The notes beneath the pieces were generated by a model that saw only the letters and a list, made by a program, of their open reading frames with translations, was not told where the DNA came from and ran no database searches. From Helopsaltes ochotensis (taxonomy: Eukaryota > Chordata > Aves > Passeriformes > Locustellidae), in NCBI GenBank assembly GCA_013400155.1, contig VXBM01000002.1, positions 2,526,706 to 2,590,705 of the forward strand: 64,000 bases of DNA, read 5' to 3'. Within the stretch, counting starts at the first letter, position 1. Every line of letters starts with the position of its first letter. Below are positions 51,562 through 63,828 of this stretch, one piece after another. The position numbers and the translations under genes were made by a program.

Positions 51562-51712
51562 AGGGTCATGGAATAATTCAGGTTAGAAGGGACCTAACGA
51601 GAGCTCTTCTCGAAGCAGGGGCAGCTCTGAGGCCGGACAAGGTTGCTCAGGGCTGTAACCAGACTGCTCCTGAAAACCTCCAAGGGGTAAGGATTACGCA
51701 ACTGTAATGCTG
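51562..51712 (-). mobile_element. CR1 LINE 3'-end fragment
   Basis: On the plus strand the start reads catggaataattcaggttag then aagggacctaacgag, the reverse complement of the CR1 3' terminus. It is followed by gaagcaggggcagctctgag, acaaggttgctcagggctgt and aaaacctccaaggggtaagg, matching the region before it (agcaggttgctcagggc..gt, atctccaaggatgg). It covers only ~150 bp, so this is a heavily 5'-truncated or decayed copy. Confidence 0.75.
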
Positions 51713-51979
51713 AAGGAGGAATCGAGGTGGCAATAATGAAGAAATTAAAAATCAGTTTGTCTTTTGCAAAGTGACATAAGTTGCAACAAACTCCCATTTT
51801 GTACTTACTGAGCTGCAATAAGGTACCTTGCTGAAGTAACAAGCCCTTTAAGGCACTCAGTCAGGAAGGACAAACTGCAATAAAAATATTAATGGTTGAA
51901 TCTGCAAGTTGCATGAGTTCTTAAGGATAGCTACCAATATTTGTCCTAATTTTGTCTTTTGCAATTACATGTTTACAGC
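51713..51979. other. Unique non-coding DNA between two repeat relics
   Basis: No recognisable feature was seen in this ~270 bp. Confidence 0.5.
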
Positions 51980-52185
51980 TAGATTCTGCATTTATGTACC
52001 ACCGGGTAATTTTTAAAGCACATTAAAACTTCTCCATTGTATTTATTTGGCCATATAGCGCCCATTGATGTTTTACTGATGTACAGAGAAGTGATTAACC
52101 CAAGGTCCCTGAGCATGCAGGTGGCAGCTGGGTGGAAAACCACAGATTTTATGCTATTTGTACCTCAGTGATCCTTCTCTGCAAG
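51980..52185 (+). repeat. Ancient MIR/CORE-SINE-like relic
   Basis: The order is gattctgcatttatgtacc, aaagcacattaaaa, ttttactgatgtacagagaa, gtgattaacccaaggtccct, and a gcaggtggcagctgggtgga stretch ending in cctcagtgatccttctct. This follows the amniote MIR/CORE-SINE consensus order (gcatttatat, aaagcactttacaaa, ttttacagatg, cacagagaagtg, cttgcccaaggtcac, gtggcagagctggga). The match in the middle (acagagaagtgattaaccca) is clear; the ends are approximate. Confidence 0.65.
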
Positions 52186-54339
52186 GGAGAGGTGGCAGTA
52201 ATAAGGTCATACAAGAGAATTCTCTGTGAACATTGAATATTTTCTCCTGAAAAGGTCCAGAAAATGCTTGAAGAAGGAATGCTGAAAAAGCGTATGCTTC
52301 TTGCTTTGTATTTTGCACTGTTTTTTTTGTCAGGTATGTGACAGCAAAGTTTAAGAGCCTAGTAAATTATCTCCAAATAAAGAAACACAAAAAACACAAA
52401 TAAAAGTGGAAAACACTGGCTTTGAGGCCATTTACAAAGCTGGAGGAATGTGAGGCTAGTACGGTCCAGAATTTAACATCTGTATCCTGCTGCTGCTAAA
52501 ATCTGGGTGTAGTCACTGTTGCTTGCCCTTTCGTTACGAAGTGGAGGTTATTAAAATCCCTGACAATAGAAGCAGGTATGATTCAATAACAGCTGTTACC
52601 ACAGACAGGACTGTGCCAGTTACGTTTGCATTGCATTTATATTTACAGAAACAAGTTTGTTCAGAAGAAAATTATCCGTCTGTGAATCTGTACTGACATC
52701 AAAGTATGTCTAATGAGTACTTCTTCCACGTAGCAGAGAATGGAAATGGAAAGATAACATCTGAAAATTAAGTATTTGCTTAAAATATTGAAATAAATGT
52801 TAAAAATAGTTAAACAAAGTGATCAATTTCTGGAACATCTTGTTATTGAAGGTGTTTTCATAATCAGCACCAACTTCCCCAGAGAAGATAAAGGGGAGAG
52901 GACAGATTCCACAATAGCTATCAGGTTGCTTATGAAGGTTACTACAATATTTGTCTTGCCCATTCCATGCTTTGCTATGCAGTCTTAAACAGATTTCAGT
53001 GTTTTCAAGAACTGTTCAAGCATAATTAGAGACTCAAAATGAGTTGAAATCTCAGCTGGCGGCCTAGCAATTTGTTTTCATGCTGCAAGTCATTTAAGAT
53101 TTATATAAGCATAACTTTTTGATGGAGTAAGGGGATATCCTCAATGCAAGTATCCCGTTATATCTCTGGTTTTGTGCAAGATACAAAGCACTCGGTGTCC
53201 AGCTGTGGGGTGTCTTCTGCCCCTTAACGTGGCAGAACCTCGGTAGCTGAGGTGCCGCTGTCTCTCCGAGGCAAACGCTGCAATATAATTGTAACGATGT
53301 TATATAAGGGTGCATTTGTTTCATTTGTAATAGACTGCAGCAACAGGGTCATTTCTAAAAATATTAGCAATGCAGGGAGTGCAGCTCCTCTGGAGGCTGG
53401 AGCAGGTTTCCCTGGCAGGAGCGCTGCCGGGGAGCAGGGCAGATGGAGCAGAGGTGGGTGAGCAGGGCAGGGCAGAGCAGTGCCCAAGGTGCCTCCAGCC
53501 GGGCTGCCCTGACTCACTGCGTCCTCTGGCAGCTCCTTTGGGAGGCTTTTGGTGGAGTCCTTCGGCAGAGGGTGGGAGGTGCCTTTTCCTCAGTCAGCAC
53601 AGACTGGGGAACCCCAGAACTGTCCTCAGGTGCCTCCCCGGACAGTGAGAGGGGCTGTTTGTTCAAGGGCTGCAGCCCCCAGCTGAGTGCACCTCTGAAT
53701 GAACAAGAAATCACTGCCAAACAACTTCAGATGTGTGACTTCTGCAAGCATCTCTGTTTCCTTACGTTCAAAGAGCCCTTTAATAAAGGACTGCATACCT
53801 TGGCTGAATTAATTTCAGTTTCAAATGCAAGCACTGACTTTTTAAAAACAGGGAACATGCTGGTTGTTGGGAGTGCTATTTTTCATTCTGTCTAGAGAAT
53901 AATAGAATCCTGGTAGAGCAGGATGTCCCCAGGTGTACTTCTCACTGCGACTGTTCGTTTCTCCGTCCCTGACTGCCACACAATAGCGTACCGGCGGGGC
54001 ACCGGCCATCCTCACCGCTGACACATGACACTCTTCGGAAGGAGAGTTGGAGGAGGGTCATGTAAGGACTATATTTGCCTTTTCAGTGCAGGTAGGAAGA
54101 TGGAAAATAATAATTTTAATTTAAAAACTGCATGAAGTTTATCTGCATATATAACACATACATTTGAGAGACTTCAGTCAACTTATCCTTGAGAGCAGTG
54201 GAATTATTTTTGCAGTGGCGTGGAAAAGGCTGTGATGTAGATAGCCTTCAGTTACACAACTGACTCTGTTGGCTTAGAAACAAAATACTAATTTTAAAAT
54301 GTAATATGATACCTAATGAAAATTTAATTTAAATTCAAA
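52186..54339. other. Unique non-coding DNA with small CpG-dense patch
   Basis: GC-rich sequence at 53.37-53.7 kb gives overlapping open frames up to 150 codons with no recognisable family. A CpG-dense patch lies at about 53946-54040 (gcgtaccggcggggcaccgg and surroundings), in sequence whose neighbours have few CpGs. No gene was recognised. Confidence 0.45.
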
Positions 54340-54630
54340 TAGCAACGTTCCCGTGCTCACCGTCCGGGTCGAGTCATGACATTAAATCATGTTTTGATAA
54401 GATCTCATTACTTGTGTTGTAGTATTATGAAGTACCAAGACATTGACATGTTCTGAAGGCTCATTCACCTTATTGCTCTCCTGGCTCTCAGGTTGTACAG
54501 GTTGTACAAGATGGGGCTTGTGCTGCTGCAGGGAAGCATCATTGTTCACACCCTTGTCCCTGGGCCTTTCGTGACCATGCAAGGGTGAAGCTGACCCTGC
54601 ATGTATATGAGCAAAGGTTTTGCAAAGCTC
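54340..54630 (-). other. Possible exon (very tentative)
   Basis: On the minus strand an acceptor-like catatacatgcag precedes a 66-codon open frame (54582-54382) with a non-repetitive Gln/Asn/Ser/Val-rich composition (it includes HKPHLVQPVQPESQESNK). A donor-like gtgagc (reverse complement of 54355-54360) follows about 20 nt after the stop. Five CpGs within 54346-54371 are unusual locally. I do not recognise the peptide. It could equally be chance or a non-coding exon. Confidence 0.15.
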
Positions 54631-56736
54631 ACATTTTATTTGCTGGTTTTAGTATAACGAGGGCAACAGCCACTGTATTATCTTGTGCATTTGCAGATAC
54701 AATGAACATTGTACATGATTTGTAATCCTTCTCAAATATGCTTATGTAGGTAGAGATGGTTTCACTGATTTTCCCAAATGATCTAAGCGTTCAGTGGTTA
54801 CCTCTCTAATTTATTTCTGTGCCAAGAATAATGAGTGTGTTAACTGCTCATGATGCAGCTCTGGCTGGGGAACAGAGGAGGTTTCATGTGAGTTATGGCA
54901 ATACTATAGTGTTCATGGGGGAAAAATGCCTCCACCTTCTTTCCTCTTCCATGTAAATCTCTGTCAACCCCTGCTACTGCTTCCAGATTACTTATAAAGA
55001 GAAATTATTAATTATCTTCATTATCAATTTGTCAGGACTATTAAGGCCTATTAGTGCAGCCAGGGCAGTGATAAAGTAAGAGAAATAAAAAAAGAACAGG
55101 CTGGAAATTTCTTAAATACTGTAAGACAAGTGTACAAAGAAGGTGTTTCTTTTAGTAGTTTTGGATGCTTTCTGTGGTGATCTAGGGGCTAGGCTTGCTC
55201 TTCATTTTTTTTCCCCTGGTCTTGACATATATTAATCAGAAACCAAAGAGATGCCCATTTGTGAAAATAGCATATGGGTAGTACCCTGAGAGAAATATTT
55301 AGAAGTAGTATGCAATCTATTTGTCCAGCAGTGCATATCTAAAAAGCAGCAGTGCATGTATTTGATGTTAAATGTCAGAATGACACACAGCCAGGAAAGA
55401 GTCATAGGGTTGATTTCAAACTCTATATTTATAATTGGGTCCTAGGGAGAGAAAAAAAAAAGTCTGTGTTGAAGGCTGCTGCTTCTAATGAGAAGCTTTT
55501 GGAAAATATGGGAAAATAAATAAAGTTTCTGTGGAAGACCTTCTTTAAAACACTTCTTACATTTATCGTAAGAAACTGTATAAATCACTTCAGCATCTTG
55601 TTGTCAATTATCATACTTATCTTAAAACAGAAGTCAGAGTATTATGTGACTCATGGTAGTTTGCACACTTGGCAAAAATTGGTTTCTCCAGCTTTGAAAA
55701 GGCTTTCAGAAATGTTTGCTAGTTAGGGAGCAAGTTTTATGGTGAGAAGCTCCATCTCGCCAGACTAAAGCATAACATTGGAAATATTTGACAAGCTTTC
55801 ACACAAAGGGATCGAGGGACTGAAAACAGCCACACTGACTGGACTTCAGTGGGAGACTTGCTTTAATGCTTGTCCTTGCTTTACCTGCTTGGAGAACAAG
55901 AAGAATTTCATTCCCTGGGCTCTTGCTTTAGCACTTTTCACAAGTATTATAATCTCACACATTTAAAAAAGGATGTGACAGTTACAGTTTTTCAGCGGGC
56001 ACACAGAGTTGAACTGACAGATGTGTAAAGAAAAGATTTAGCTAATGATATTGATATAATGTGGATTCTGTGAGGCCTAAACACTTGAATGAGAAACAGG
56101 CATCCAAGTGTGGTAAATAGAGCATTTGCCCTGTTAGCTTTGAGCTTTGCACTGTAAATGTTTTGCCTTAAATCCTTCTCTAACTGTATAGGTTTAGCTA
56201 GATTAAAGCATTGTTCTGGTTAGAGCCTCTGGGCTTCACTATAATATATGTTGTGGAATGTGTGGTCCTATACTAGAAGAATGGTTTCTCTGGTACTGAG
56301 GCAGTCAGGAGAATTTCTGACGGTGTATTTCTTAAATTTGAAGTTGCAGTTTGAGTAAAGATACACCTGTGGGGATATATATTTACCTTACCAAATACTA
56401 ATGCTTCCTGGGTAATGCACAATCAGTTTTAGCAGAACAGAGCTGAGCCCTGACAGCCCTCAAGACAGATGCCAACTGTGAGTTTTTCTGAAGAACTTCT
56501 GTTTTGGCAAATGTAAATCAGTTTACAGATCTGTTTGCAGTATAAGTGCCTAGAGAGCTGGACTGAATCTAATCAGCTGAGAAAAATAAGTGAAATTTGG
56601 ACTTTGTATCATATAGGCATTGTGATGACTCATAAAAATAGCTCATTTAGTACTTTACATGTTTTTGAACCTCTTGTTTACTGTGTTAAGCATACCCAGT
56701 ATTACTCTGTGGTCAATGCTTGATTTTGTAAATTTT
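54631..56736. other. Unique non-coding DNA
   Basis: No recognisable gene or mobile element was seen. Confidence 0.5.
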
Positions 56737-56773
56737 GAAATATAAATAAATATAAAATATAAAATATAAAATC
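56737..56773. repeat. AT-rich tandem repeat (aaatat/aaaatat units)
   Basis: Short imperfect tandem copies of ataaa and tataaaa words are present; this is low complexity. Confidence 0.85.
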
Positions 56774-58686
56774 ATATCTAGTATTTTTTCTGAAAAATGT
56801 CGTACTGAAAAGGCATTACAGGTTGCAGTTAATGGCACCAAGTGTTAAATGGCTGTATGCTTTTTGAAGGTTCTGAGTGATTCAGTGACAATTGGTTTCA
56901 CTGTGCCTTTATACAGCCAATGCTGTATAACACTCCAAATTAAAAAAATGAGCATCTAAGGATTTCTTGCACATGCATGATGACATATCATACAGGACCA
57001 CTGGAAAAATGTCATGCAATTATCCAAGGAGTGAAGCAAGCCCTCCTGTCTCAGATGAGGTCCAGGTGCCCTACCTCTGAAGGCAGAGGATGCCTTTTGC
57101 CCACAGGTTCAGAATCTGCAGCCAGATCATCTCTCTGCTTGAAGTGTAGGTAAATGCTGTGTGAGTGTAGATACATAGTCATGTTACCTTTGCCAGTCAA
57201 TTCAGCTTAAAAAGTCCCCATCTTTGGCTACTTATTCCTGCCTCTGTGCTCCAAGGATAATTTTTAAACCAGTATCACTTCAGGTATCCCCATACAGAGT
57301 TAGCAAGACACAGGCATGGAGGGGGTGACACGGAGCCAGGGCAGAAATGAGTGGCCAAGAAACCTGTGCAGAATGTGAGGCATTCATCATTAATGCTGCC
57401 CACTGATTTCATGTGCTGTGACACACCAAAGCTAAAAGCCAGCCTGTGACGTGCTTTTCTTTCCTGACAACAACAGGTCAGGAAATAATGCAATATCCTT
57501 CCACACTAAGCACTTTCTGTTATAGTAGCCTCTCATGTAAATTGCCGTGTTGAAACTGTTACATACACTGAAAACTTTTAAACTTATTTTAAAAACTTGT
57601 AGCGACATTTATTTATATAATTAAAAACTAATATTAACCAAACTGTAACAGTTACAGATGAAATAGGGCATACTGCAAAACATGTTGTCCCTAGGAGCTA
57701 AATTTTGCTATTGATTGCAGACACAGCTAAGATAGAATATATAATATCACAGATAACCAGGTGTCTACTTAGTTGCTACAGACTAAAAGTAACTGAAAAG
57801 CACTGTTAACTTTAGGATGGAAAGTATGTGGTGCTCAATGAATGTGCCTTAACTGAGATCCTTTGAGGGTGTAGTCTGAATTATTGAAATACAGAGCTAA
57901 AACTCATAAAACTATGTTCTGCTGTAGTGTTTTATAACAAAATAATATTTTCTGCACTCATGTCTCAGGCTTATATGTTTTAGAATGGTAATGATTTTGA
58001 GAGAGAGCCCCAACAAAACCACCTCAGACCAGTGGTGACACCCCTGTGTAATACAATTATCCAATAATATATAGTTAAGAAAGCTGCAGGGGGCACAAAC
58101 AAGGTAACTTGAATTTCTTCCAGTGACACAAACAGCAATCTTTTTTAAGTGCCTTTTTTTATTATTTATTTTTTTAATTCTTAAAAAAATATTTGGCGGT
58201 AGGAACAAAAGCAAATACCAAGATGGAAAGGGTTCATAACCCTATGGGCGTGACCATCAGGAGCTTACTCACCTTACTTACCTCCTCTAAACCTTACTGA
58301 AGTTGCTCTTGTAAAGCAGGTGCTACTGGGACAGAGCTACCAACTAAGGTAAAGATTACACTGGAATTAACTGGGTGTAATCTGGTATTCCTGCTTTTAA
58401 GCACATCGTTAGTTCCTTGACTTGATGGATTTGTGCATGTGAATTTTAAAAGAATAGATGGAGTCTTGTACCAGTTGTAATAAGAAAGGCAAGAGGATAA
58501 AAATAAATTTGAGATTCTAAAAGATGAAAGCTGAGTGGCAATAAAAATAGATTATAGGTTATAAAGGTCAGTAATCTAAGTTTCTACATTTTTTGCAATT
58601 ATGCAATGAAGTCTTTTTGGTATGAAGAATTAAGAAGCAGATGAGCTCACATTTTGCATCATTATCTATAAACACTTTCAGCAGTT
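56774..58686. other. Unique non-coding DNA
   Basis: Nothing recognisable was found apart from a T-rich low-complexity stretch near 58.14-58.19 kb. Confidence 0.5.
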
Positions 58687-58742
58687 TAACAATTTTTAGT
58701 GTATATTTTTGTGTTGAATGTAACAATTTTCAGTGCATATTT
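58687..58742. repeat. Diverged 34-bp tandem duplication
   Basis: The 22 bases from 58687 recur from 58721 with two T-to-C differences (taacaattttTagtg versus taacaattttCagtg, then gTatat versus gCatat). Both differences are transitions, consistent with an old local duplication. Confidence 0.7.
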
Positions 58743-61740
58743 TCATTTTCTGTATGTATGCGCTTCTCAGTAACAAAAATGAGTCATGATAATTTCCTGT
58801 AGTACTCATTGCAAGTCTGATATTTGTGCTCAAGAAACTGTAGAAGTGATCTCACCTTTCAAAACTATCTGGCTTGGAAAACCACACCTCTGCAACTTCC
58901 TGTCCTCCCTATCTTCCCTCCTCCTTATAGTGGTGATTCTGTTTGGGTTTCAGAGGACAGTTCTGTCCTCTGACTTCATATCTTCATATCTTGTGCAAGG
59001 GTTCCTGGAAAATTTCTGGGTTTGCATACAGAGTTGTTTGCCAGAAAGGTACTTAAATGAATCAATTTTGTTAAGCTGGCCCTGGACCGCCTTTACAAAT
59101 CACTGTGTTTGTAAGTAACAAAGCCTGTGTGCATTCAGTCTTCACTTTTACTTTCTAGAGTTGCCTGTGCAGTTATTCTTTGGTGCATGTTGCTTGTTGT
59201 CTGGGCAAGCACTTTTTAGGGTGAACTGCTAGTCATGCTCTCTAAAAGCTAAATATGATAAATAGGAATTCTAGATCAGTGGAGCATGTGTGGTGCTGTC
59301 TGCAGTGTGACTGTTTCTGGGGCTGGAATCACAGCAGCACTAAATTTGTGCCTGCTGAAGTCTCACAGCTGTGTTTGATTATTTTAACAGTCCCCTCTCT
59401 ACCAAATAAACCTGAAGAAAGTAGAACAGTTCCAAATATCTGACATTTTGACATCCAGTGGCTACTTAACAGTGAAGCATTTTGTAAAATCAGCCTTCAT
59501 CAGTTGCAGTGCATTGAAGTTTACAGTCCTGTTCATAAAATGTCTGAGATGGGAAGTAGAATAGTTACATAACATTTCTGTAATGAATTTCTGTAATAAA
59601 TTAGCTCTGCTGCCATGAAGCATAACTAAAACTCACAGATAATATTTTCTTCAACAGTAGTCTCAGATTTTGTCACTACACAATTATACTGAAGACAAAG
59701 TTTCTCCAAGACCTGGTCCAAACCATGGAGATGAGTTTCTTTTTATAAGGATATTCCAAAATGATAAGCAAAGAGACTAGATTCCAGCTCTATAGTGATA
59801 CATTCTTTAAGTATTTTAAGGCTGAAAATAATGTTGCATTGCCACTGCAACCTACTTTTACTTCTATTTCTACATTTCCCATTTGCTTACAAGTTGAAGT
59901 GATATTCAGGCTGAACAGAAAAAAATGCCCTTGCACTGTGTTAAACCTAGTACTATTTTTAAGGTGTTAAAAAGGAAATAACAATGAGTTTAAACAGCAG
60001 GAGTTAAGTCACCTGTATGAACATGTTGGGTTTATTCCCATTCTGAGCATATCCAGCCTCTGGAGTGTACTTGAGGTATGTGCTTTAACCTCTTAATGAG
60101 AGGTGAAGTACAGATTTTGGGATTTTGTCTAACAGTTCCAGTATGTGAGAGGCAGTGAATTACTGGAAGACTCTATTCCCTGTACATTGAGCAATTGTCC
60201 GCAGTGTTTCCAGAAGAGGCACTGCAGTGATACACAGCCCTTTAAAGAGTCAGTAGGTACCAAGCCTTAGCTCTATGGAAGTGGGAGGAAGATAAGAATC
60301 ATTACTAGGCATCATCACTACATTAATTTTTTCCTTAGGGACTTGATTCATCAAGACACTGAAGTTCTGTGTAATTTTAAGGACATGGATTTCCCACAGC
60401 TTTCTGTAAACCACTTTTTTTTTACATCTTGAGGTAGAAACAGATACTTTCTTTTGTGGTTTATATGGTGAACTCAAATTTTCTCTTCCCCTTTTTTCTT
60501 TGTTCCTGAAATGCTGAAATCATGTGGCAACTACAAACACAGAACGTACAGTATCAACTAAACTGCATGACATAGTTGATAATATATTGGCCTATTTATA
60601 GCTAAGCATCCCAAGACTACCTCACAGGGCAGCAGAACTGTCTGCTATCTCTGAAAGATCTTATATGAATCGTTCTCTTTCTGAGCCACACGCACCGCAA
60701 AACCCACAGGAAGTTGTCTCTGTAGTGGCTGCGGTTCTGCAGTTTCCTTCTTCCCCGTCTTTAAGTGGTCAAAACATTTCTTAAAAAGTTAAGTCAACAC
60801 AAAGTAGAGAACAGACTTCCTGTTCTTGCGGTGTAAGAGATACCCATGCCCTCAGAAAGAAGGATTCACACATCTGACTGTCCTTCTGCGTCCTTTGAAT
60901 CAATGTAGGGTTATGGTTTGAACTTATTAAATAATAGTTGTATTTTTGGTTTCCTACCAAGAAAATATAATAGTACCTTTTTTAGACATCTCCCAGTAGC
61001 AGTTATTTAAAGGATGAGTAAAGCACTTGCTTTTCTTCAGCCCTTGACTTCCAAGACAATTTTCTATCTAAAGACAGGGGTTAAAGATGATCCTGTGTTC
61101 AGGACCCATAAGGGTAGAATCAGAAATATGCTTTAAAATTCTGATCCCTTTGCTAACAGATGGGACTTGCTATATATCTGTATCAAACTGAATGTACCAT
61201 ATATACAAGGCATATATATATACCTAAACACTAACACATACATCTCTCTTCCTATATATCAGTATGTGTTTATAAATATATACACATCTGCTGTTTTTAA
61301 AGGGAATACACTGGAATCATAATAGTCTTAATATATAACTTGCTTTTTCAGACATGTATTTTGTAATATTTATTTAAAAATTTTAAAACCCACCCAAGGT
61401 TAAATAGGACTATAAAATTCAAAGTTACTTATACTTAAGATAACTCAGTGTTGGCTTGACCAACATTTGATTTGGCATTTTCAGTACTGCTGGTGGTAGA
61501 TTTGCTTGTGAGCAATTTGTTAATGAAGAGATGCAAAAATTCTCCTGAAGGAAGAATTTCAAAGGACAGCAGCATGATTCTGCTATTGCTTTGTATAAAA
61601 ACAAGCAAAACCATTCATTAAAAATAATTTGTATCTACCAAAAACTGTATGCATTTTACCAATGCTAATAGAATAAGATGGCATTTCTGGCTCCTCTAGT
61701 TTGTATCAAGAGTAGAGATGAAGATTTAAATAACTGTTGG
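58743..61740. other. Unique non-coding DNA with an AT-rich stretch
   Basis: No gene was recognised. An interrupted (TA)n-rich interval spans about 61.17-61.29 kb. The open frame at 58786-59118 (+) has a hydrophobic middle but no recognisable family. Confidence 0.5.
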
Positions 61741-61861
61741 ATGGAAAGGAAAGGAAGATGGTGGAGGGAGGGAGGAAAGGAAGGAAAGGAACAAATAATA
61801 AAAAATAAAATGAAAAAAGGAGAAGAGCGGAAGCAAGGAAGGAAGGAAGGAAGGAAAGGAA
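61741..61861. repeat. Purine-rich (GGAA/GAAG)n tract
   Basis: About 120 bp is nearly all A and G on the plus strand, including ggagggagggaggaaaggaa and an aggaaggaaggaaggaaagg block. Mirror-symmetric polypurine tracts can form triplex DNA. It lies about 700 bp before the CpG island. The open frames on both strands across it are repeat artefacts. Confidence 0.9.
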
Positions 61862-62565
61862 ATCTCCTTAGTCTCTGTGGGCTAAAAGGGTTATGCATAT
61901 CCAGCTGTTTTAGACCCCTAGCAGAAGTCCTTCCTTGTTAAATGGTCTCCCTCCTTGTTAAATTCAGTACATGGATTGATAGCATTTTCTCCTCCAATGT
62001 AAGATGATACAAAAATGGCACCTCCATCTTTGCAGGAACTTGTTTCACTTAATATTTTTCTTTCACCTTTTCATTTATTCCCCATCATTCTCCCAACACT
62101 TTAATAACTGCTTTTCTTTCCCATGATCCTTTCCCCTCATTTTAGGGAATCCATCTCCACCTCTGTGTGCGTGCCTTCAGTCCTCTTTCATTCCCTTGCC
62201 TCATCTTGGTTGATCATCTTTACTCTTTGTTCGCAGCCTGCCCTCCTCCCCAGCCTGTAGGTCTTGTCCACCCTCCCCAGAACTATTCAAGGAGAGAAAG
62301 ATGAAAGGGAACGATTATTTTACCCTACAGTTTATCAGGCCATCCTACCCTGAGTTTCTTTTCATGCGTCTCCGCACCTTGGAATCTTCCCCCTCCTTCC
62401 TGTTGTGATCTCAGCCTTTTCCTTCCTGCCTCCTCTGGTGAATACTCTGGCAGTGAAGCATGTGGGCATAAAACCCGTCACATTCCGCCTTCTGCATGTG
62501 TAGATAGAATTTAAAAAATAATAATCTGAGGCTTAGTTACATCTAGCAATTAACAAATAACAACT
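61862..62565. other. Pyrimidine-rich non-coding DNA upstream of the CpG island
   Basis: The plus strand is T/C-rich with several ttcctt and tcctccc words. An A/T-rich segment (aatttaaaaaataataatct, near 62.51 kb) occurs about 60 bp before the island. No gene was recognised. Confidence 0.45.
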
Positions 62566-62880
62566 GTGCTGTGGTGTTTCGATGGAAGGCGGCGGCGGAG
62601 GGGCTCTGGCAGGAGGCCACGCTTCAGCAGGAGCCGGGCCCCTCCGGAGCTGCCCGGCGGCCGCGGCTCCGGGGAGAGGAAAGGGCGAAGCCGGTGTTGG
62701 GGCACTCCGGGAGCGGTCAGGTGTCGGAAGGCCGGGGACGGTGCTGCCAGAGGTCCCTGGAGCTGTGAGGCTGTCCCGGTGTGTGCTGCGGAGAGGTCCC
62801 GGGGGCTCTCCTGCCCTGCGCTGCCGCCCTCCGCGCCATGCTGGAGGCGGTGGCCCTTCCCCCCGATTTCGGACTGCTGC
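62566..62880. promoter_or_regulatory. Small CpG island, candidate promoter or first exon
   Basis: Hand count over 62581-62880 gives about 222 G+C of 300 (74%) and 28 CpG dinucleotides, in a window where CpG is otherwise sparse. It includes (GGC)n and cggcggccgcggctcc. Open frames exist on both strands: 164 and 116 codons on plus, 71 on minus. In the minus frame an internal ATG in good context (ggaaATGGC) begins MAEANSQGSSPKSGG. None is a recognised protein, and GC-rich DNA has few stops. The most economical reading is an unmethylated CpG island serving as a promoter or as an alternative or non-coding first exon. The transcription direction cannot be settled from sequence. Confidence 0.7.
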
Positions 62881-63828
62881 CTTGGGAATTTGCTTCAGCC
62901 ATTTCCTGGAATATGAATTTGTTTATTTTCAAAAGAGAACAAACGTAAAACCCATACAGTGGCTTTGGGTAGGGCGTTTCTTGGTTGGAAGAGTGATTTG
63001 GATTGTTGAATTATTGCCTCTTTTTAAGAATTTAGGTACTTCTGGAGATTGTACGGAGCACAGAAGCAGCTGGTAGCACATAAACAGTACAACTGCAAGA
63101 AAATTGTGGCCCTGATACCATGGCTTTTACTGTCATATATATCTCATGAAATGTTTGCAAACTGAGTGCAAAGTACTCCCATTTTAGTTTGGGATTTTTC
63201 TCACCTACTTTCCTTTCACTGGAACCTTAGTGCCTGATTAGTCATGCCACTTGGAGTCTTATCTAATTCTAAAGAGTAAGTTAATCAACATCATAGACTA
63301 TGGACCACAGTGACGTGGCTAATAAACAGTGTGTGCCATCTTTTCACAGGGGTTTGAAGCACTTTAATGGGTGATGCTTCTGGAAGTCGTTTGGTCAACT
63401 TTGGTTAACTTGGCCCTACAAAATTTGGGGATGTGCTCAGCTTTCTGTGGCATGAGCAATCTCCAAAATCAGAACTCCAGCTACAATTTCAGAGAGCGTC
63501 ATCGTGCATGGGTTGGATATCCAACGCCCAAAAGTAAAATAACATCTTTAAAAGCCTTTCCTTTTAAATAGAAAAAAAAATTGCAGTATTTCTCTTAGGG
63601 CTTAAGTAAATACTTACTTTGTAGAAGATACTAAAAACGCTTTGTCTAAAATACGGGGAAAAGTTTATTTTTCAAAGCCACAGGCAGCAGCTCATGGTGC
63701 TATAGGAAATACTAAGGCTATGCAGTCACCACCTTAAAGCAAAGCAAATCTCCCAAGTTGTTTTCTTTTTGTCTCTTTATTGCTTTTATCTCAAGAACAA
63801 AATGTACAATTAAGGAACTCGAAAGCTA
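62881..63828. other. AT-rich spacer between two CpG-dense blocks
   Basis: No recognisable coding exon was found. The composition returns abruptly to background between the two islands. A donor-like ttaggtactt at about 63030 follows the first island on the plus strand. Confidence 0.45.

Noticed and set aside
54382..54582. Calling the 66-codon frame a coding gene
   Set aside because: The peptide is not recognised and the splice signals are weak; it is kept only as a tentative exon and a low-interest finding.
61665..61941. Lys/Glu/Gly-rich and Phe/Ser/Pro-rich open frames on opposite strands
   Set aside because: Both are artefacts of the polypurine tract.
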